DNA from: Actinomyces sp.
GTDB taxonomy: Bacteria; Actinomycetota; Actinomycetes; Actinomycetales; Actinomycetaceae
Assembly: GCF_029851875.1 (NCBI RefSeq)
Contig: NZ_JARKVC010000036.1
Coordinates: 1-56,692 of the forward strand
Reading direction: 5' to 3'
Length of the DNA stretch: 56,692 bases
Shown here: in pieces, positions 42,314 to 52,583 of the stretch
Position numbering within the stretch: position 1 is the stretch's first letter
How the letters are laid out: each line of letters begins with the position of its first letter
Position numbers and translations under genes: made by a program
Notes under the pieces: model-generated
Told to the model about the DNA's origin: nothing
Seen by the model: only the letters and a program-made list of their open reading frames with translations
The model's database searches: none

Positions 42314-42998
42314 GTGCAACGCCGGGACTTCATGCTCATGCTCGCCGCTGGCACCGCCGCGGCCCTCGGGGGTGCTCACCGGCCTGCCTGAGGCCGTCGG
42401 CAACACCGTGTCCATCACCGTGGACGACGGCGCAGACGCCTCCGTCATCGACGCCTACCTCGACTTCGCCAAGGAGTCCGGAGTACGACTGACCTTCTTC
42501 GTCACCTCCTCCTACCCGGGGTGGGTGGACTGCAAGGAGAAGATGATGCCGTTGGTGGAGTCTGGCCAGGTCCAGCTGGGCAACCACACGGTGACCCACG
42601 CAGGCCTGACCACGATCAGCGAGTCCACCGTCATCGAGGAGGTCTCAGGCTGCGAGTCCTTCCTGCGCAGCACCTACGGTGTCACCGGCGTCCCCTTTGC
42701 CCGACCGCCCTACGGCTACCGCAGCTCGTGGACGGACTCCGTGTGCGCCTCCCTGGGATACACCGCCCCCACCCTGTGGTACGGGTCCTTCGGCGACTCC
42801 GGGCTGCTGACCGAGGAGGTCCTGCTCGGTGAGGCCCGCACGTGGCTGCTCGCCCAGCACATCGTCATCGGCCACGCCAACTTCCCCACCGTCACGCACC
42901 TGTACGGTCAGATCGTCGAGATCCTGCGCGAGCGCTCGCTGCTGACCGCCACGCTCGACGACGTCTACTTCGGCCCCGGCCACGACCGGCACGTGTGA
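42314..42998 (+). pseudogene. Secreted polysaccharide deacetylase, frameshifted after the signal peptide
   Basis: GTG at 42314 follows GAGGAG and opens a TAT-like signal peptide (QRRDFMLMLAAGTAAALGG), but the frame then stops at 42391. The NodB domain continues in another frame: ITVDDGADAS (metal Asp pair), HTVTHAGL (metal His), RPPYGYRSSW and IVIGHANF. Removing one G from the G5 run at 42368-42372 joins them (ALGVLTGLPEAVGN). The restored protein of about 227 residues would deacetylate surface glycans. It is either a pseudogene, a slippage switch or a base error. Confidence 0.75.
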
Positions 42999-43056
42999 TC
43001 CGAGGCTCCCACCCGTGCCTCCGTCGCCGCTCCGTGCGACGCCGCGGCTGCCCGCT

Positions 43057-44712
43057 CTAGCGCGGCTCGACCCCGGCCCGCAGCAGCCCGACGACGTGAC
43101 CGTCAGTCAAGGCCTCCCAGCTCGCCTCGATGATGTCAGTACCTACACCCACGGTCGACCAGCTGCGCTCGCCGTCGGTGATGTCGATGAGGACACGCAC
43201 GATTGCGTGCGTGCCTCGCTCGGCGTCGAGGATGCGGACCTTGAAGTCGGTCAGCTCAAAGGCCCGGATCTCGGGGTAGACCGTCGCCAGCGCGTCGCAC
43301 AGGGCGTGGTCCAGGGCGTTGACCGGACCGTTGCCCTCGCCCAGCACCGCCAGACGTCGTCCGCCGACCCACATGCGCACCGTGGCCTCTGAGTCCGTCA
43401 CCGTTGCGCCGTCGTCCGGCAGCATCTCCTCGCCCGCCCTCGGCCTGGCCGTGACGCTGGCCCGCCAGGACTCCACCCGGAAGTAGCGCGGAAGCTGGCC
43501 CAGCGCCTGACGCAGCAGGAGCTCAAAGGACCCGTCCGCGGCGTCGTAGGCGTACCCCGCTGCCTCGCGGCCCTTGACCACCTCGGTGACCCGCGCCAGC
43601 AGCTCCTTGTCACCTCCGGTCTCGATGCCGAGCTCACGGGCCTTGAGCTCGATCGAGGCACGGCCAGCCATCTCCGAGACCAGCATCGTCATGGTGTTGC
43701 CCACGCGCGCGGGGTCGACGTGCTGGTAGAGGTTGGGGTCGACCTTGATGGCGCTGGCGTGCAACCCTGCCTTGTGGGCAAAAGCCTTGCTGCCGACGTA
43801 GGGCAGGCGTCCCGAGGGCGCACGGTTGGCGATCTCCCCCACCGTGCGTGAGACCGCGGACAGCTCCGCCAGCCGTCTGGCCCGTTCCTGACTGTCTCCC
43901 GCAAGCGCCTGGTAGGTGGTCTTAAGCTCCAGGTTGGCGATCAGCGTGAGCAGGTTGGCGTTGCCGGTGCGCTCACCAAAGCCGTTGACGCATCCCTGAA
44001 CCTGGCGTGCCCCGGCCTCCACCGCCGCCATCGCGGCCGCCACGGCCAGCCCGGAGTCGTCGTGGGTGTGGATGCCCACGACGCAGCCGTCGTACCCCTC
44101 TGCGTCCAGCGCCGCACGCAGTCGGGAGACCTCGGCGGCCACGGTGCCAGGCAGGCTGCCACCGTTGGTGTCACAGGGGATGACGGCGCTGGCGCCCGCA
44201 CGCGCGGCCGTCAGCGCCACCTCGATCCCGTAGCGGGAGTCACGCGCCAGGCCGTCGACGTAGTGCTCCAGGTCCACCATGACCTCGCGGCCGGCGGAGA
44301 CGAGCAGCCTGACCGAGTCGGCCACCATCCGCAGGTTCTCCTCGCCGGTGGTGCGCAGGGCCCGCTCGACGTGGGCCGGGTCAGACTTCGCCACGATGGT
44401 GATCACCGGGGCCCCGGAGTCGAGCAGCCCGCGCAGCTGCGGGTCCTCCTCAGCCGGCGTGCCGGGGTGGCAGGTCGAGCCGAAGGCCACGAGCCTGGAG
44501 GTCTCCAGGGTGAGCTCGCTGGCCGCTCGGGCGAAGAGCTCGGTGTCCTTGGGGATCGCACCGGGCCAGCCTGCCTCGATGTACGTCACCCCCAGATGGT
44601 CCAGGACCCGGGCGACGGCGAGCTTGTCCTCGACCGTGAAGGAGACCGACTGCTGCTGGGCACCATCGCGCAGAGTCGTGTCGTAGGTAGCGACCCTCGG
44701 CGTCAGGCTCAT
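43057..44712 (-). CDS. cimA: Citramalate synthase
   Basis: Condenses pyruvate and acetyl-CoA to (R)-citramalate, the threonine-independent entry to isoleucine. 551 residues: catalytic TIM barrel (YDTTLRDGAQQQ; EAGWPG; GIHTHDDSGLAVAAA; NGFGERTGNANL; YVGSKAFAHKAGLHASAI) and a C-terminal LeuA-type allosteric domain. The YDTTLRDG and GSKAFAHKAG forms distinguish it from 2-isopropylmalate synthase. ATG overlaps the ilvE stop (ATGA). Confidence 0.92.
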   Translation of the reverse strand: MSLTPRVATYDTTLRDGAQQQSVSFTVEDKLAVARVLDHLGVTYIEAGWPGAIPKDTELFARAASELTLETSRLVAFGSTCHPGTPAEEDPQLRGLLDSGAPVITIVAKSDPAHVERALRTTGEENLRMVADSVRLLVSAGREVMVDLEHYVDGLARDSRYGIEVALTAARAGASAVIPCDTNGGSLPGTVAAEVSRLRAALDAEGYDGCVVGIHTHDDSGLAVAAAMAAVEAGARQVQGCVNGFGERTGNANLLTLIANLELKTTYQALAGDSQERARRLAELSAVSRTVGEIANRAPSGRLPYVGSKAFAHKAGLHASAIKVDPNLYQHVDPARVGNTMTMLVSEMAGRASIELKARELGIETGGDKELLARVTEVVKGREAAGYAYDAADGSFELLLRQALGQLPRYFRVESWRASVTARPRAGEEMLPDDGATVTDSEATVRMWVGGRRLAVLGEGNGPVNALDHALCDALATVYPEIRAFELTDFKVRILDAERGTHAIVRVLIDITDGERSWSTVGVGTDIIEASWEALTDGHVVGLLRAGVEPR

Positions 44713-45872
44713 GCCAGTCGGTACATCCAGCCGTAGGCGTCCTCCAGCCGGCCGTACTGGATGCCGGTGAGGCGGTCATGGATCTGGTGAGTGACCTCCT
44801 GGCCCTCGATACGCACGTCAAAGCCCTCGCCCTTGAGGTGCCCCAGAGGAACGACGACGGCCGCAGTGCCGCAGGCGAAGACCTCGCTGACCTTCCCGGA
44901 CTCGATATCGGCCAGGAGCCCTTCCAGGCTGATCGTGTCCTCCACGACCGTGCGGCCGGCGTCGGTGAGCAGGCGGATGATGGCCGAGCGCGTGCTGCCC
45001 TCCAGGATCGTGCCGGTCAGGTGCGGGGTGCGCACCGTGCCGTCAGCATCGACCACCATGATGTTCATGCCACCGAGCTCCTCGAGGTTCTTCTCCGTGA
45101 CGTCATCGAGGAAGCACACCTGGTCGCAGCCCTGATCCGCGGCCTCCTGCTGAGGCAGGAGGCTGGAGGCGTAGTTGCCACCGGTCTTGGCAAAGCCTGT
45201 GCCGCCGCGGCCAGCACGGTGGTAGCTCTGGGAGACCCAGATGCTGACGGGCTGCAGGCCGTGGGTGAAGTAGGCGCCGGAGGGCGAGGCGATGAGGTAG
45301 TAGTCCACGACCCCGGCGGGGTGGACACCGAGGAAGGCCTCAGAGGCGAACATGAAGGGCCGCAGGTACAGCGACTCGCCGTCCCCCTCAGGCACCCACT
45401 GGGCATCCGCACGCACGAGGTCGACCAGGGAGGCGATGAAGTCCTCCTCCGGCATCTCAGGAAGGGCCAGGCGCCGCGCCGAGACGTTCATCCGGGCGGC
45501 GTTGTAGCGCGGACGGAAGGTCCAGATGGATCCGTCGGCGTGGCGGTAGGCCTTGATCCCCTCGAAGACCTCCTGGCCGTAGTGGAGCACCGCCGCCGCC
45601 GGCGACAGGCTGATCTCTCCGTAGGGACGTACCTCGTGCCCGCCCCATCCCTGATCGCGGGTCCAGCGTGCGTGGGCCATGTGGTCGGAGAAGACGTGGC
45701 CGAAGTGCAGGTCGGTCAGGGCCTGGGCACGCTCCTCGTCGCTGGCGGTGCGCGCCAGACCGGTCATCGGGAAGCGGCCGGCGAGCTGATCGGCCTGGGG
45801 CACCGGGACCGCGGCGGCACGCGCCAGGGGCGTCTGCAGGGAGCTGGTGACGGGTGCGGCGGTCTCAGTCAT
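44709..45872 (-). CDS. ilvE: Branched-chain amino acid aminotransferase
   Basis: PLP-dependent class IV transaminase, 387 residues, last step of Ile, Leu and Val synthesis. PLP Lys lies in GTGFAKTGGNYASSL; also seen are YGQEVFEGIKAYRHADG, YLRPFMFASEAFLGV, LEELGGMNIM and FACGTAAVVVPLG. A TAGCCT -10 lies 6 bases before the ATG and CAGTCC 18 bases further up, so the message is probably leaderless; a shared regulatory motif precedes them. Confidence 0.95.
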   Translation of the reverse strand: MTETAAPVTSSLQTPLARAAAVPVPQADQLAGRFPMTGLARTASDEERAQALTDLHFGHVFSDHMAHARWTRDQGWGGHEVRPYGEISLSPAAAVLHYGQEVFEGIKAYRHADGSIWTFRPRYNAARMNVSARRLALPEMPEEDFIASLVDLVRADAQWVPEGDGESLYLRPFMFASEAFLGVHPAGVVDYYLIASPSGAYFTHGLQPVSIWVSQSYHRAGRGGTGFAKTGGNYASSLLPQQEAADQGCDQVCFLDDVTEKNLEELGGMNIMVVDADGTVRTPHLTGTILEGSTRSAIIRLLTDAGRTVVEDTISLEGLLADIESGKVSEVFACGTAAVVVPLGHLKGEGFDVRIEGQEVTHQIHDRLTGIQYGRLEDAYGWMYRLA

Positions 45873-45898
45873 GCCTGAAGGCTACTCCCGGGCCCAGT

Positions 45899-45930
45899 GT
45901 CCGGACTGCAGATTCTCACAATCTGATCCC
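45899..45930. promoter_or_regulatory. Shared branched-chain motif upstream of ilvE
   Basis: Contains GTCCGGACTGCAGATTCTCA followed by N5-TGAT on the plus strand. It matches the pattern upstream of leuB and ilvB: TCTCA-N5-TG inverted element, then TCCGGAC about 5 bases away, adjoining the -35 region. Confidence 0.5.
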
Positions 45931-45931
45931 A

Positions 45932-45977
45932 TGACGACGGCGGAGCAACCACCGCTGGGGCCGCTGCGCCGTCGTCA
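45932..45977. terminator. Hairpin between leuB and ilvE
   Basis: 11-bp perfect stem (45932-45942 with 45967-45977) enclosing 24 bases that can also pair. It lies just after the leuB stop on the minus strand and probably ends the leuB message before the ilvE promoter. Confidence 0.55.
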
Positions 45978-46004
45978 CGCGAGGCGAGCACCCCCTTGCT
46001 CGGC

Positions 46005-47081
46005 TCAGCCGCGAAGCGCGGCCACGATCGCGTCACCGACCTGGCTGGTCGAGCGCACCAGCGGAGCCCCGGCCTCGTCAGCCTTGGCCCGAGCAGCCAT
46101 GTCGGTCTCGACGGCTGCGCTGACACGTGCCGCCTCCCTGGGGCAGCCGATGTGCTCCAGCAGCAGGGCGACGGCGCTGATGGTCGCCGTCGGGTCCGCC
46201 TTGCCCTGACCGGCGATGTCAGGGGCGGAGCCATGAACAGGCTCGAACATCGAGGGGAAGGTGCGGTCCGGGTTGATGTTGCCCGAGGCGGACAGACCGA
46301 TGCCGCCGCTCACCGCGCCAGCCTCGTCCGTGATGATGTCTCCGAAGAGGTTGTCCGTCACGATGACGTCGAAGCGGGCCGGGTCAGTGACCATGTAGAT
46401 GGTGGCGGCGTCGATGTGGGAGTAGTCCACCGTGACCTCGGGGTAGTCCTTGCCGACTGCCTCCACGGTGCGCCGCCACAGGTGACCGGCATTGACCAGC
46501 ACGTTGTGCTTGTGCACGAGCGTGAGGTGCTTGCGGCGGGCCTGAGCCTGCTCAAAGGCGTAGCGCACCACTCGCTCCACGCCGAAGGCCGTGTTGACGC
46601 TGACCTCGGTGGCGATCTCGTGCGGGGTGCCCACACGCACCGCTCCCCCGTTGCCGCAGTAGAGACCTTCCGTCCCCTCACGCACGACGACGAAGTCAAT
46701 GTCTCCCGGGTGAGTCAGGGGGGAGGCCACGCCCGGGTAGTAGCGCGAGGGGCGCAGGTTGACGTAGTGGTCCAGGGCGAAGCGCAGACGCAGCAGCAGG
46801 CCGCGCTCCAGGACGCCGGAGGGGACCGAGGGGTCACCGACGGCGCCCAGCAGGATGACGTCGTGGGCCTTGATCGCCTCCAGGTCCGCCTCGGTGAGGG
46901 TCTCACCGGTGCGGTGCCAGCGGTCCGCCCCGAGGTCAAAGTCGGTGGTGACGACGTCGACACCGCTACCTTCCAGGGTGGCGCGAAGGACCTTGAGGCC
47001 CTCTGGGACGACCTCCTTGCCGATGCCGTCACCGGGGATGACAGCGAGCTTGACGGTGCGCGTGTGCTGAGCCTCAGTCAT
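46005..47081 (-). CDS. leuB: 3-isopropylmalate dehydrogenase
   Basis: NAD-dependent oxidative decarboxylation in leucine synthesis; 358 residues. Seen: [25 protein letters not shown] (substrate loop), [36 protein letters not shown] and [25 protein letters not shown] -10 is 6 bases from the ATG with TTGTCC 18 bases upstream, so translation is probably leaderless. Confidence 0.95.
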   Translation of the reverse strand: MTEAQHTRTVKLAVIPGDGIGKEVVPEGLKVLRATLEGSGVDVVTTDFDLGADRWHRTGETLTEADLEAIKAHDVILLGAVGDPSVPSGVLERGLLLRLRFALDHYVNLRPSRYYPGVASPLTHPGDIDFVVVREGTEGLYCGNGGAVRVGTPHEIATEVSVNTAFGVERVVRYAFEQAQARRKHLTLVHKHNVLVNAGHLWRRTVEAVGKDYPEVTVDYSHIDAATIYMVTDPARFDVIVTDNLFGDIITDEAGAVSGGIGLSASGNINPDRTFPSMFEPVHGSAPDIAGQGKADPTATISAVALLLEHIGCPREAARVSAAVETDMAARAKADEAGAPLVRSTSQVGDAIVAALRG

Positions 47082-47095
47082 GTCCTCAGCATAGG

Positions 47096-47141
47096 CAAGT
47101 GGTCACCATCCGGACAAAGAGTCTCAGATGGTGACCACTTG
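47096..47141. promoter_or_regulatory. Promoter/operator region and inverted repeat upstream of leuB
   Basis: A perfect 15-bp inverted repeat (47096-47110 with 47127-47141, 16-base loop). The loop contains TCCGGACA and TCTCA of the motif shared with ilvB and ilvE. On the minus strand TTGTCC (47112-47117) and TATGCT (47088-47093) form a promoter with an 18-base spacer. It may also end the ilvC transcript. Confidence 0.6.
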
Positions 47142-47213
47142 GCGTGTGCAGCCTCGTCGACCGGCCCAAGCCGGCCCAAGCCGACCAGAGCCGGCTCAGC
47201 CAGCCCGACTCAC

Positions 47214-48254
<1,041 letters not shown>

Positions 48255-48767
48255 TCACTTTTCCTTGAACTGGTCGGTCATAGATCGGGGACCGCGCGAG
48301 ATGGCCACGGCGCCGGACTGGACGATCTCCTTGACCCCGTAAGGGGCCAGGGCCTCCAGCAGCGCCTTGACCTTGGACTCCGAGCCGACGGTCTCGATGA
48401 CCACCGAGGTCGGACTGACGTCGACCACGTGCGCGCGGAAGAGGTCGACGATCTGGAGGACGGCGGTACGGTTGGAGTCGTCCGCGTGCACCTTGATGAG
48501 GTAGAGCTCGCGCCCCACCGAGGTCTCAGGATCGAGCTCGACGATCTTGAGAACGTTCACCAGCTTGTTGAGCTGCTTGGTGACCTGCTCCATCGCAAGT
48601 CCCTCAGCGTCGGCGATGACCGTGATACGAGAGACGTCCTCGTGCTCGGTCGGGCCGACGGCCAGGGAGTGGATGTTGAAGCCGCGGCGGGTGAACAGCG
48701 CAGAGACGCGCGTGAGCACGCCAGGCTTGTTCTCCACCAGGACGGACAGCGTGTGCTTCTCGCTCAC
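48255..48767 (-). CDS. ilvN: Acetolactate synthase, regulatory (small) subunit
   Basis: 170 residues from GTG at 48767. N-terminal ACT domain (HTLSVLVENKPGVLTRVSALFTRRGFNIHSLAVGPTE), then the ALS_ss C-terminal domain (ELYLIKVHADDSNRTAVLQIVDLFRAHVVDV). It gives valine feedback control to IlvB. Its AGGAG spans the ilvB stop, so the two are coupled. Confidence 0.95.
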   Translation of the reverse strand: MSEKHTLSVLVENKPGVLTRVSALFTRRGFNIHSLAVGPTEHEDVSRITVIADAEGLAMEQVTKQLNKLVNVLKIVELDPETSVGRELYLIKVHADDSNRTAVLQIVDLFRAHVVDVSPTSVVIETVGSESKVKALLEALAPYGVKEIVQSGAVAISRGPRSMTDQFKEK

Positions 48768-48771
48768 GGTC

Positions 48772-50556
48772 TCACTCCTCTTCCCACGTCGGGCTGATGC
48801 CCTTGGCGTACTGGATGTCGTCGTTGGACACCCCTGCGGCCACCATGGGCCACACCTGAGAGTCCGCCGAGCAGATGAAGTCGATGACGACGGGCCGGTC
48901 ACTGATCGCGTTGGCCTGGGCGATGACGTCGTCGACGTCCTCCAGGCGCTCGCAGCGCAGTCCCACGGCCCCGTAGGCCTGCGCCATCGTGACGAAGTCA
49001 GGGACGCGCTTCGTGCCCGCCCCGGTGTGCAGGTCCGTGTTGGAGTAGCGCTGCCCGTAGAAGAGCGTCTGCCACTGACGGACCATGCCGAGCGAGGAGT
49101 TGTTGATGAGCGCGACCTTGATCGGGATCTCGTTGAGGGTGCAGGTCGCCAGCTCCTGGTTGGTCATCTGGAAGCAGCCGTCACCATCGATGAGCCACAC
49201 CGGCCGCTGCGGAGCACCGACCTTGGCACCCATGGCCGCTGGCACGCCGTACCCCATCGTGCCTGCTCCGGCCGAGGTGAGCCAGGAGTGCGGCTGGTTG
49301 AACTCCAGGTAGTGCGCGGACCACATCTGGTGCTGCCCCACGCCGGTGACCCACACCGTGTCCGCAGGAGCCAGGCGCGCCAGGTGGGTGATGACCTCCT
49401 GCGGCTGGAGCAGGCCGTCGTCGGTATCCGTCCAGGTCGTGGGGTAGGTGGCCTTGGTGTGCGCCACCTCCGTGAGCCACTGGTCGATCTCGACGCGCGC
49501 CTCCGCCGCGAGCTGCTCGCGGCAGGCGCGGCTCAGGGCCGGGACGACGTCCTTGAGGTCACCGACGATCGGCACGTCCGCCTCTCGGATCTTGGAGATC
49601 TCGGCAGGGTCGACGTCGACGTGGATGACTGAGGCGTGACGGGCGAAGGTGTCCGGCTTGCCGGTCACGCGGTCATCGAATCGTGCCCCCAGACAGATCA
49701 CCAGGTCAGCGCGCTGGAGGGCTCCCACTGCAGCAACGGTCCCGTGCATGCCAGGCATACCGAGGTTGAGGGGATGACCGGTCGGCATGACGTCCAGCGC
49801 GGTGAGCGTGGTGACAAAGGGGGCGCCGACCAGCTCGATGAGCTCACGCAGCTCCTCCATCGGCACCCCTGCCCGGCTCAGCCCGCCTCCGAGGTAGAAG
49901 ACCGGGCGCTCGCAGGAGGCGATGGCCTCAGCGGCCTGGGCGACGCGGCGCTGGTTGGGCTTTCCCGGCAGGGTGTATCCAGGCAGGTCCAGGCTCGCGG
50001 GACGCACGTAGTACGTCTTCTCCTCCTGCGCGTTCTTGGTCACGTCAATGAGCACCGGACCGGGGCGTCCGGTCGAGGCCAGGTGGAAGGCCTCAAAGAC
50101 CCGGGCCGGCACCTCGTCCGGTGAGGTCACCAGGAAGGAGTGCTTGACGAAGGGCATCGTGGCGCCCACGATGTCCGCCTCCTGGAAGGCGTCGGTGCCG
50201 ATGGCTCGCGTACCGACCTGCCCGGTGATCGCGACCATGGGGACGGAGTCCATATGAGCGTCACCGATCGCCGTGATGAGGTTGGTCGCCCCTGGTCCGG
50301 AGGTCGCCACACACACCCCGACCCGGCCCGTGACCATGGCGTAGCCCTCGGCGGCGTGGCCGGCGCCCTGCTCGTGGCGCACCAGGACGTGACGGATCTT
50401 CTCGCTCGCGAGCAACGGGTCGTAGAACGGGAGGATGGCCCCGCCCGGCATACCGAAGATATCGGTGACACCGACGTCCTCCAGCGCGCGCACAAGCGCC
50501 TGGGCTCCGGTCATCAGCTGCCGTTCCTGGGCCATGGAACCGTCGATACGCTCCAT
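48772..50556 (-). CDS. ilvB: Acetolactate synthase, catalytic (large) subunit
   Basis: ThDP- and FAD-dependent synthase of acetolactate and acetohydroxybutyrate, 594 residues from ATG at 50556 (AGGAGG upstream). Seen: [24 protein letters not shown] with the catalytic Glu, [18 protein letters not shown], and the ThDP-Mg motif [15 protein letters not shown] ... [12 protein letters not shown]. First gene of ilvB-ilvN-ilvC. Confidence 0.96.
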   Translation of the reverse strand: MERIDGSMAQERQLMTGAQALVRALEDVGVTDIFGMPGGAILPFYDPLLASEKIRHVLVRHEQGAGHAAEGYAMVTGRVGVCVATSGPGATNLITAIGDAHMDSVPMVAITGQVGTRAIGTDAFQEADIVGATMPFVKHSFLVTSPDEVPARVFEAFHLASTGRPGPVLIDVTKNAQEEKTYYVRPASLDLPGYTLPGKPNQRRVAQAAEAIASCERPVFYLGGGLSRAGVPMEELRELIELVGAPFVTTLTALDVMPTGHPLNLGMPGMHGTVAAVGALQRADLVICLGARFDDRVTGKPDTFARHASVIHVDVDPAEISKIREADVPIVGDLKDVVPALSRACREQLAAEARVEIDQWLTEVAHTKATYPTTWTDTDDGLLQPQEVITHLARLAPADTVWVTGVGQHQMWSAHYLEFNQPHSWLTSAGAGTMGYGVPAAMGAKVGAPQRPVWLIDGDGCFQMTNQELATCTLNEIPIKVALINNSSLGMVRQWQTLFYGQRYSNTDLHTGAGTKRVPDFVTMAQAYGAVGLRCERLEDVDDVIAQANAISDRPVVIDFICSADSQVWPMVAAGVSNDDIQYAKGISPTWEEE

Positions 50557-50878
50557 CGGCTGCCCTCCTGTCGGTGTCTGAGGCATCCGCGAGTCCGAAG
50601 GCTGCTGCCTCCGGCCAGGACCAACCGTAGAGCGTTCCACGATGTGAGTCACCTTCCGGACAGAAGATCTCATATCGTGGGATCATGAACTGTGGCAGAC
50701 GAGGTCCTCAGTGATGACGACACCGTCTGCTCAGTACCATCCTGAGTACTCACAACGAGTGCACCGTCACAGCCGTCTCAGCGTTCTCACGGACTGAAGT
50801 CCGCCATTGTCCGGGCAATCCGAGTGGGACAATAAGCCCGTCCCATCCAAGCTCTGAGGCACGCTGCAACGCAGCACC
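50557..50878. promoter_or_regulatory. ilvB leader and intergenic region
   Basis: Holds the shared branched-chain motif at about 50655-50686: TTCCGGACAGAAGATCTCA then TATCG-TGGGAT, part of a 12-bp near-perfect inverted repeat (CCACGATGTGAG with CTCATATCGTGG, 50638-50680). No leader peptide rich in Leu/Val/Ile was found, so attenuation is not supported. The rest, up to the divergent transporter gene, shows no gene. Confidence 0.5.
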
Positions 50879-52516
50879 GTGAAAGGCTGGCGCACCACCG
50901 TGGTCACCGGACTCCTGACGCACCTGGCAGACAACCCCGTCCTCGTGCTCTTCCTACTCATCGGCCTCGGCATGCTCGTCGGGCACATCAAGGTCAAGGG
51001 GGTGAGTCTGGGAGCGGCCGCTGTGCTGTTCGCCGGGATCGTCCTGGCAGCCTGGGGCGTGTCCCAGGGCGTCATCATCGAGGTCCCGGCCTCGCTGGGG
51101 ACCCTTGGCCTGGCGATCTTCACCTTCGCCATCGGCGTCCAGTCCGGCCCGAACTTCTTCCACGTCGTGCGCACCGCCGTCGGCCCGCTGGCGCTCATGC
51201 TCGCGGTCTTCGTCGTCGCGGCAGGTGCCGGGCTGGGTGTCGGGCGCGCGCTCGGCATGGACTCAGCCCTCATCGCCGGGACCTTCGCCGGCGCCATCAC
51301 GAACACCCCCGCGCTGGCTGCCGCGGGTAACGCTGCTGCCACGATGGCCGGAAACCCCGACGGCGTCGCCGTCGCCACGGTGGGCTACGCCGTCGCCTAC
51401 CTCTACGGCGTCATCGGCATGCTCTTCTTCTGCCTGCTGGCGCTGCGCTACCGCCGCTCTGACAAGGACAAGCCCTCTCCCCTGGTCAACCGCACGATTC
51501 GCGTCGAGCGCGAGGACTCGCCCCTCATCGGCGACCTCGCCGAGACCATCTCGGGCGAGCTGAAGTTCTCCCGCCTGCGCCGTGGCGAGAGCGGCCCGAT
51601 CACGCGGCCTCGTCCCACCGACCGGGTCAACGTCGATGACCTGGTCACCGTCGTCGGTACCCAGGACGCGGTCAACCAGGTCATCAAGGCCCTGGGCCAC
51701 GGTTCATCCCACTCCCTCATCGAGGACCGCCGCTACCTTGACTTCCGGCGCATCACGGTCTCCGACCCCAAGCTCGCCGGCCACACGGTGGCCGAGCTCG
51801 GCATCGACGAGAAGTTCGGCGCGACGATCTCCCGCGTACGTCGCGGTGACACCGACATGGTCGGAACCCCTGACCTCGTGCTCCAGCAAGGTGACCGCGT
51901 ACGCGTCGTCGGCCCCACCAGCCGGATGAAGGAGATCTCGAAGTACTTCGGCGACTCCTCGCGCGGCCTGTCCTCGATCAACCCCGTCGCCCTGGGTATC
52001 GGGATGGCGATCGGCATCATCATCGGTGAGTGGAAGTTCCTCACCCCCACGGGAGCGACCTTCTCGATCGGATCGGCTGCGGGCACGCTGCTGGTGGGCC
52101 TCATCTTCGGCAAGATCGGGCGGATCAAGGGCTTCGTGACGGCCCTGCCCTTCACGGCGACGGCGGTACTGGCCGAGTTCGGGCTGCTCGTCTTCCTCGC
52201 CCAGGCGGGTACCAAGGCTGGTGGCCAGATCGCCAACGCCTTCACCGGCGGCGACTGGTGGAAGATCCTTGTGACCGGCTTCGTCATCACCACGATCGTG
52301 GGCTTCGGCCTCTATGCCTCGATGCGGTGGATCGTCAAGATGGGCGGCACGCGCCTGTCCGGTCTGCTTGGTGGGGCCCAGACCCAGCCCGCGGTCCTCG
52401 CCTTCGCCAACGAGCGCACCGGCGCCGATCCTCGCGTCGCGCTGGGCTACGCGATGGTCTACCCGGTGGCCATGATCGGCAAGATCTTCATCGCACAGAT
52501 TCTCGGCGGCCTGTAA
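50879..52516 (+). CDS. AspT/YidE/YbjL-family transporter
   Basis: 545 residues with two related membrane halves (about 10-190 and 375-545) carrying the duplication motif (TFAGAITNTPALAAAGNAA and GGAQTQPAVLAFANE). Two TrkA-C/RCK_C domains lie between (SGELKFSRLRRGESGP ... DLVTVVG, and GHTVAELGIDEKFGATISRVRRG ... GDRVRVVG). Such proteins exchange dicarboxylates or amino acids, but the substrate is unknown. The start is GTG at 50879; GTG at 50900 is an alternative. Divergent from ilvB. Confidence 0.85.
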   Translation: MKGWRTTVVTGLLTHLADNPVLVLFLLIGLGMLVGHIKVKGVSLGAAAVLFAGIVLAAWGVSQGVIIEVPASLGTLGLAIFTFAIGVQSGPNFFHVVRTAVGPLALMLAVFVVAAGAGLGVGRALGMDSALIAGTFAGAITNTPALAAAGNAAATMAGNPDGVAVATVGYAVAYLYGVIGMLFFCLLALRYRRSDKDKPSPLVNRTIRVEREDSPLIGDLAETISGELKFSRLRRGESGPITRPRPTDRVNVDDLVTVVGTQDAVNQVIKALGHGSSHSLIEDRRYLDFRRITVSDPKLAGHTVAELGIDEKFGATISRVRRGDTDMVGTPDLVLQQGDRVRVVGPTSRMKEISKYFGDSSRGLSSINPVALGIGMAIGIIIGEWKFLTPTGATFSIGSAAGTLLVGLIFGKIGRIKGFVTALPFTATAVLAEFGLLVFLAQAGTKAGGQIANAFTGGDWWKILVTGFVITTIVGFGLYASMRWIVKMGGTRLSGLLGGAQTQPAVLAFANERTGADPRVALGYAMVYPVAMIGKIFIAQILGGL

Positions 52517-52531
52517 CCTACCAGGTACGAC

Positions 52532-52564
52532 GAAGGGGCCCCTCGCGATGCGAGGGGCCCCTTC
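52532..52564. terminator. Bidirectional terminator
   Basis: 15-bp perfect stem (52532-52546 with 52550-52564) with a 3-base loop between convergent genes. Confidence 0.85.
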
Positions 52565-52583
52565 TCTGTCCTGCCCTGAGATC

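Noticed and set aside
50557..50878. Leader-peptide attenuator of ilvB
   Set aside because: No short frame rich in Leu, Ile or Val with a following terminator was found; a protein-bound operator fits better.
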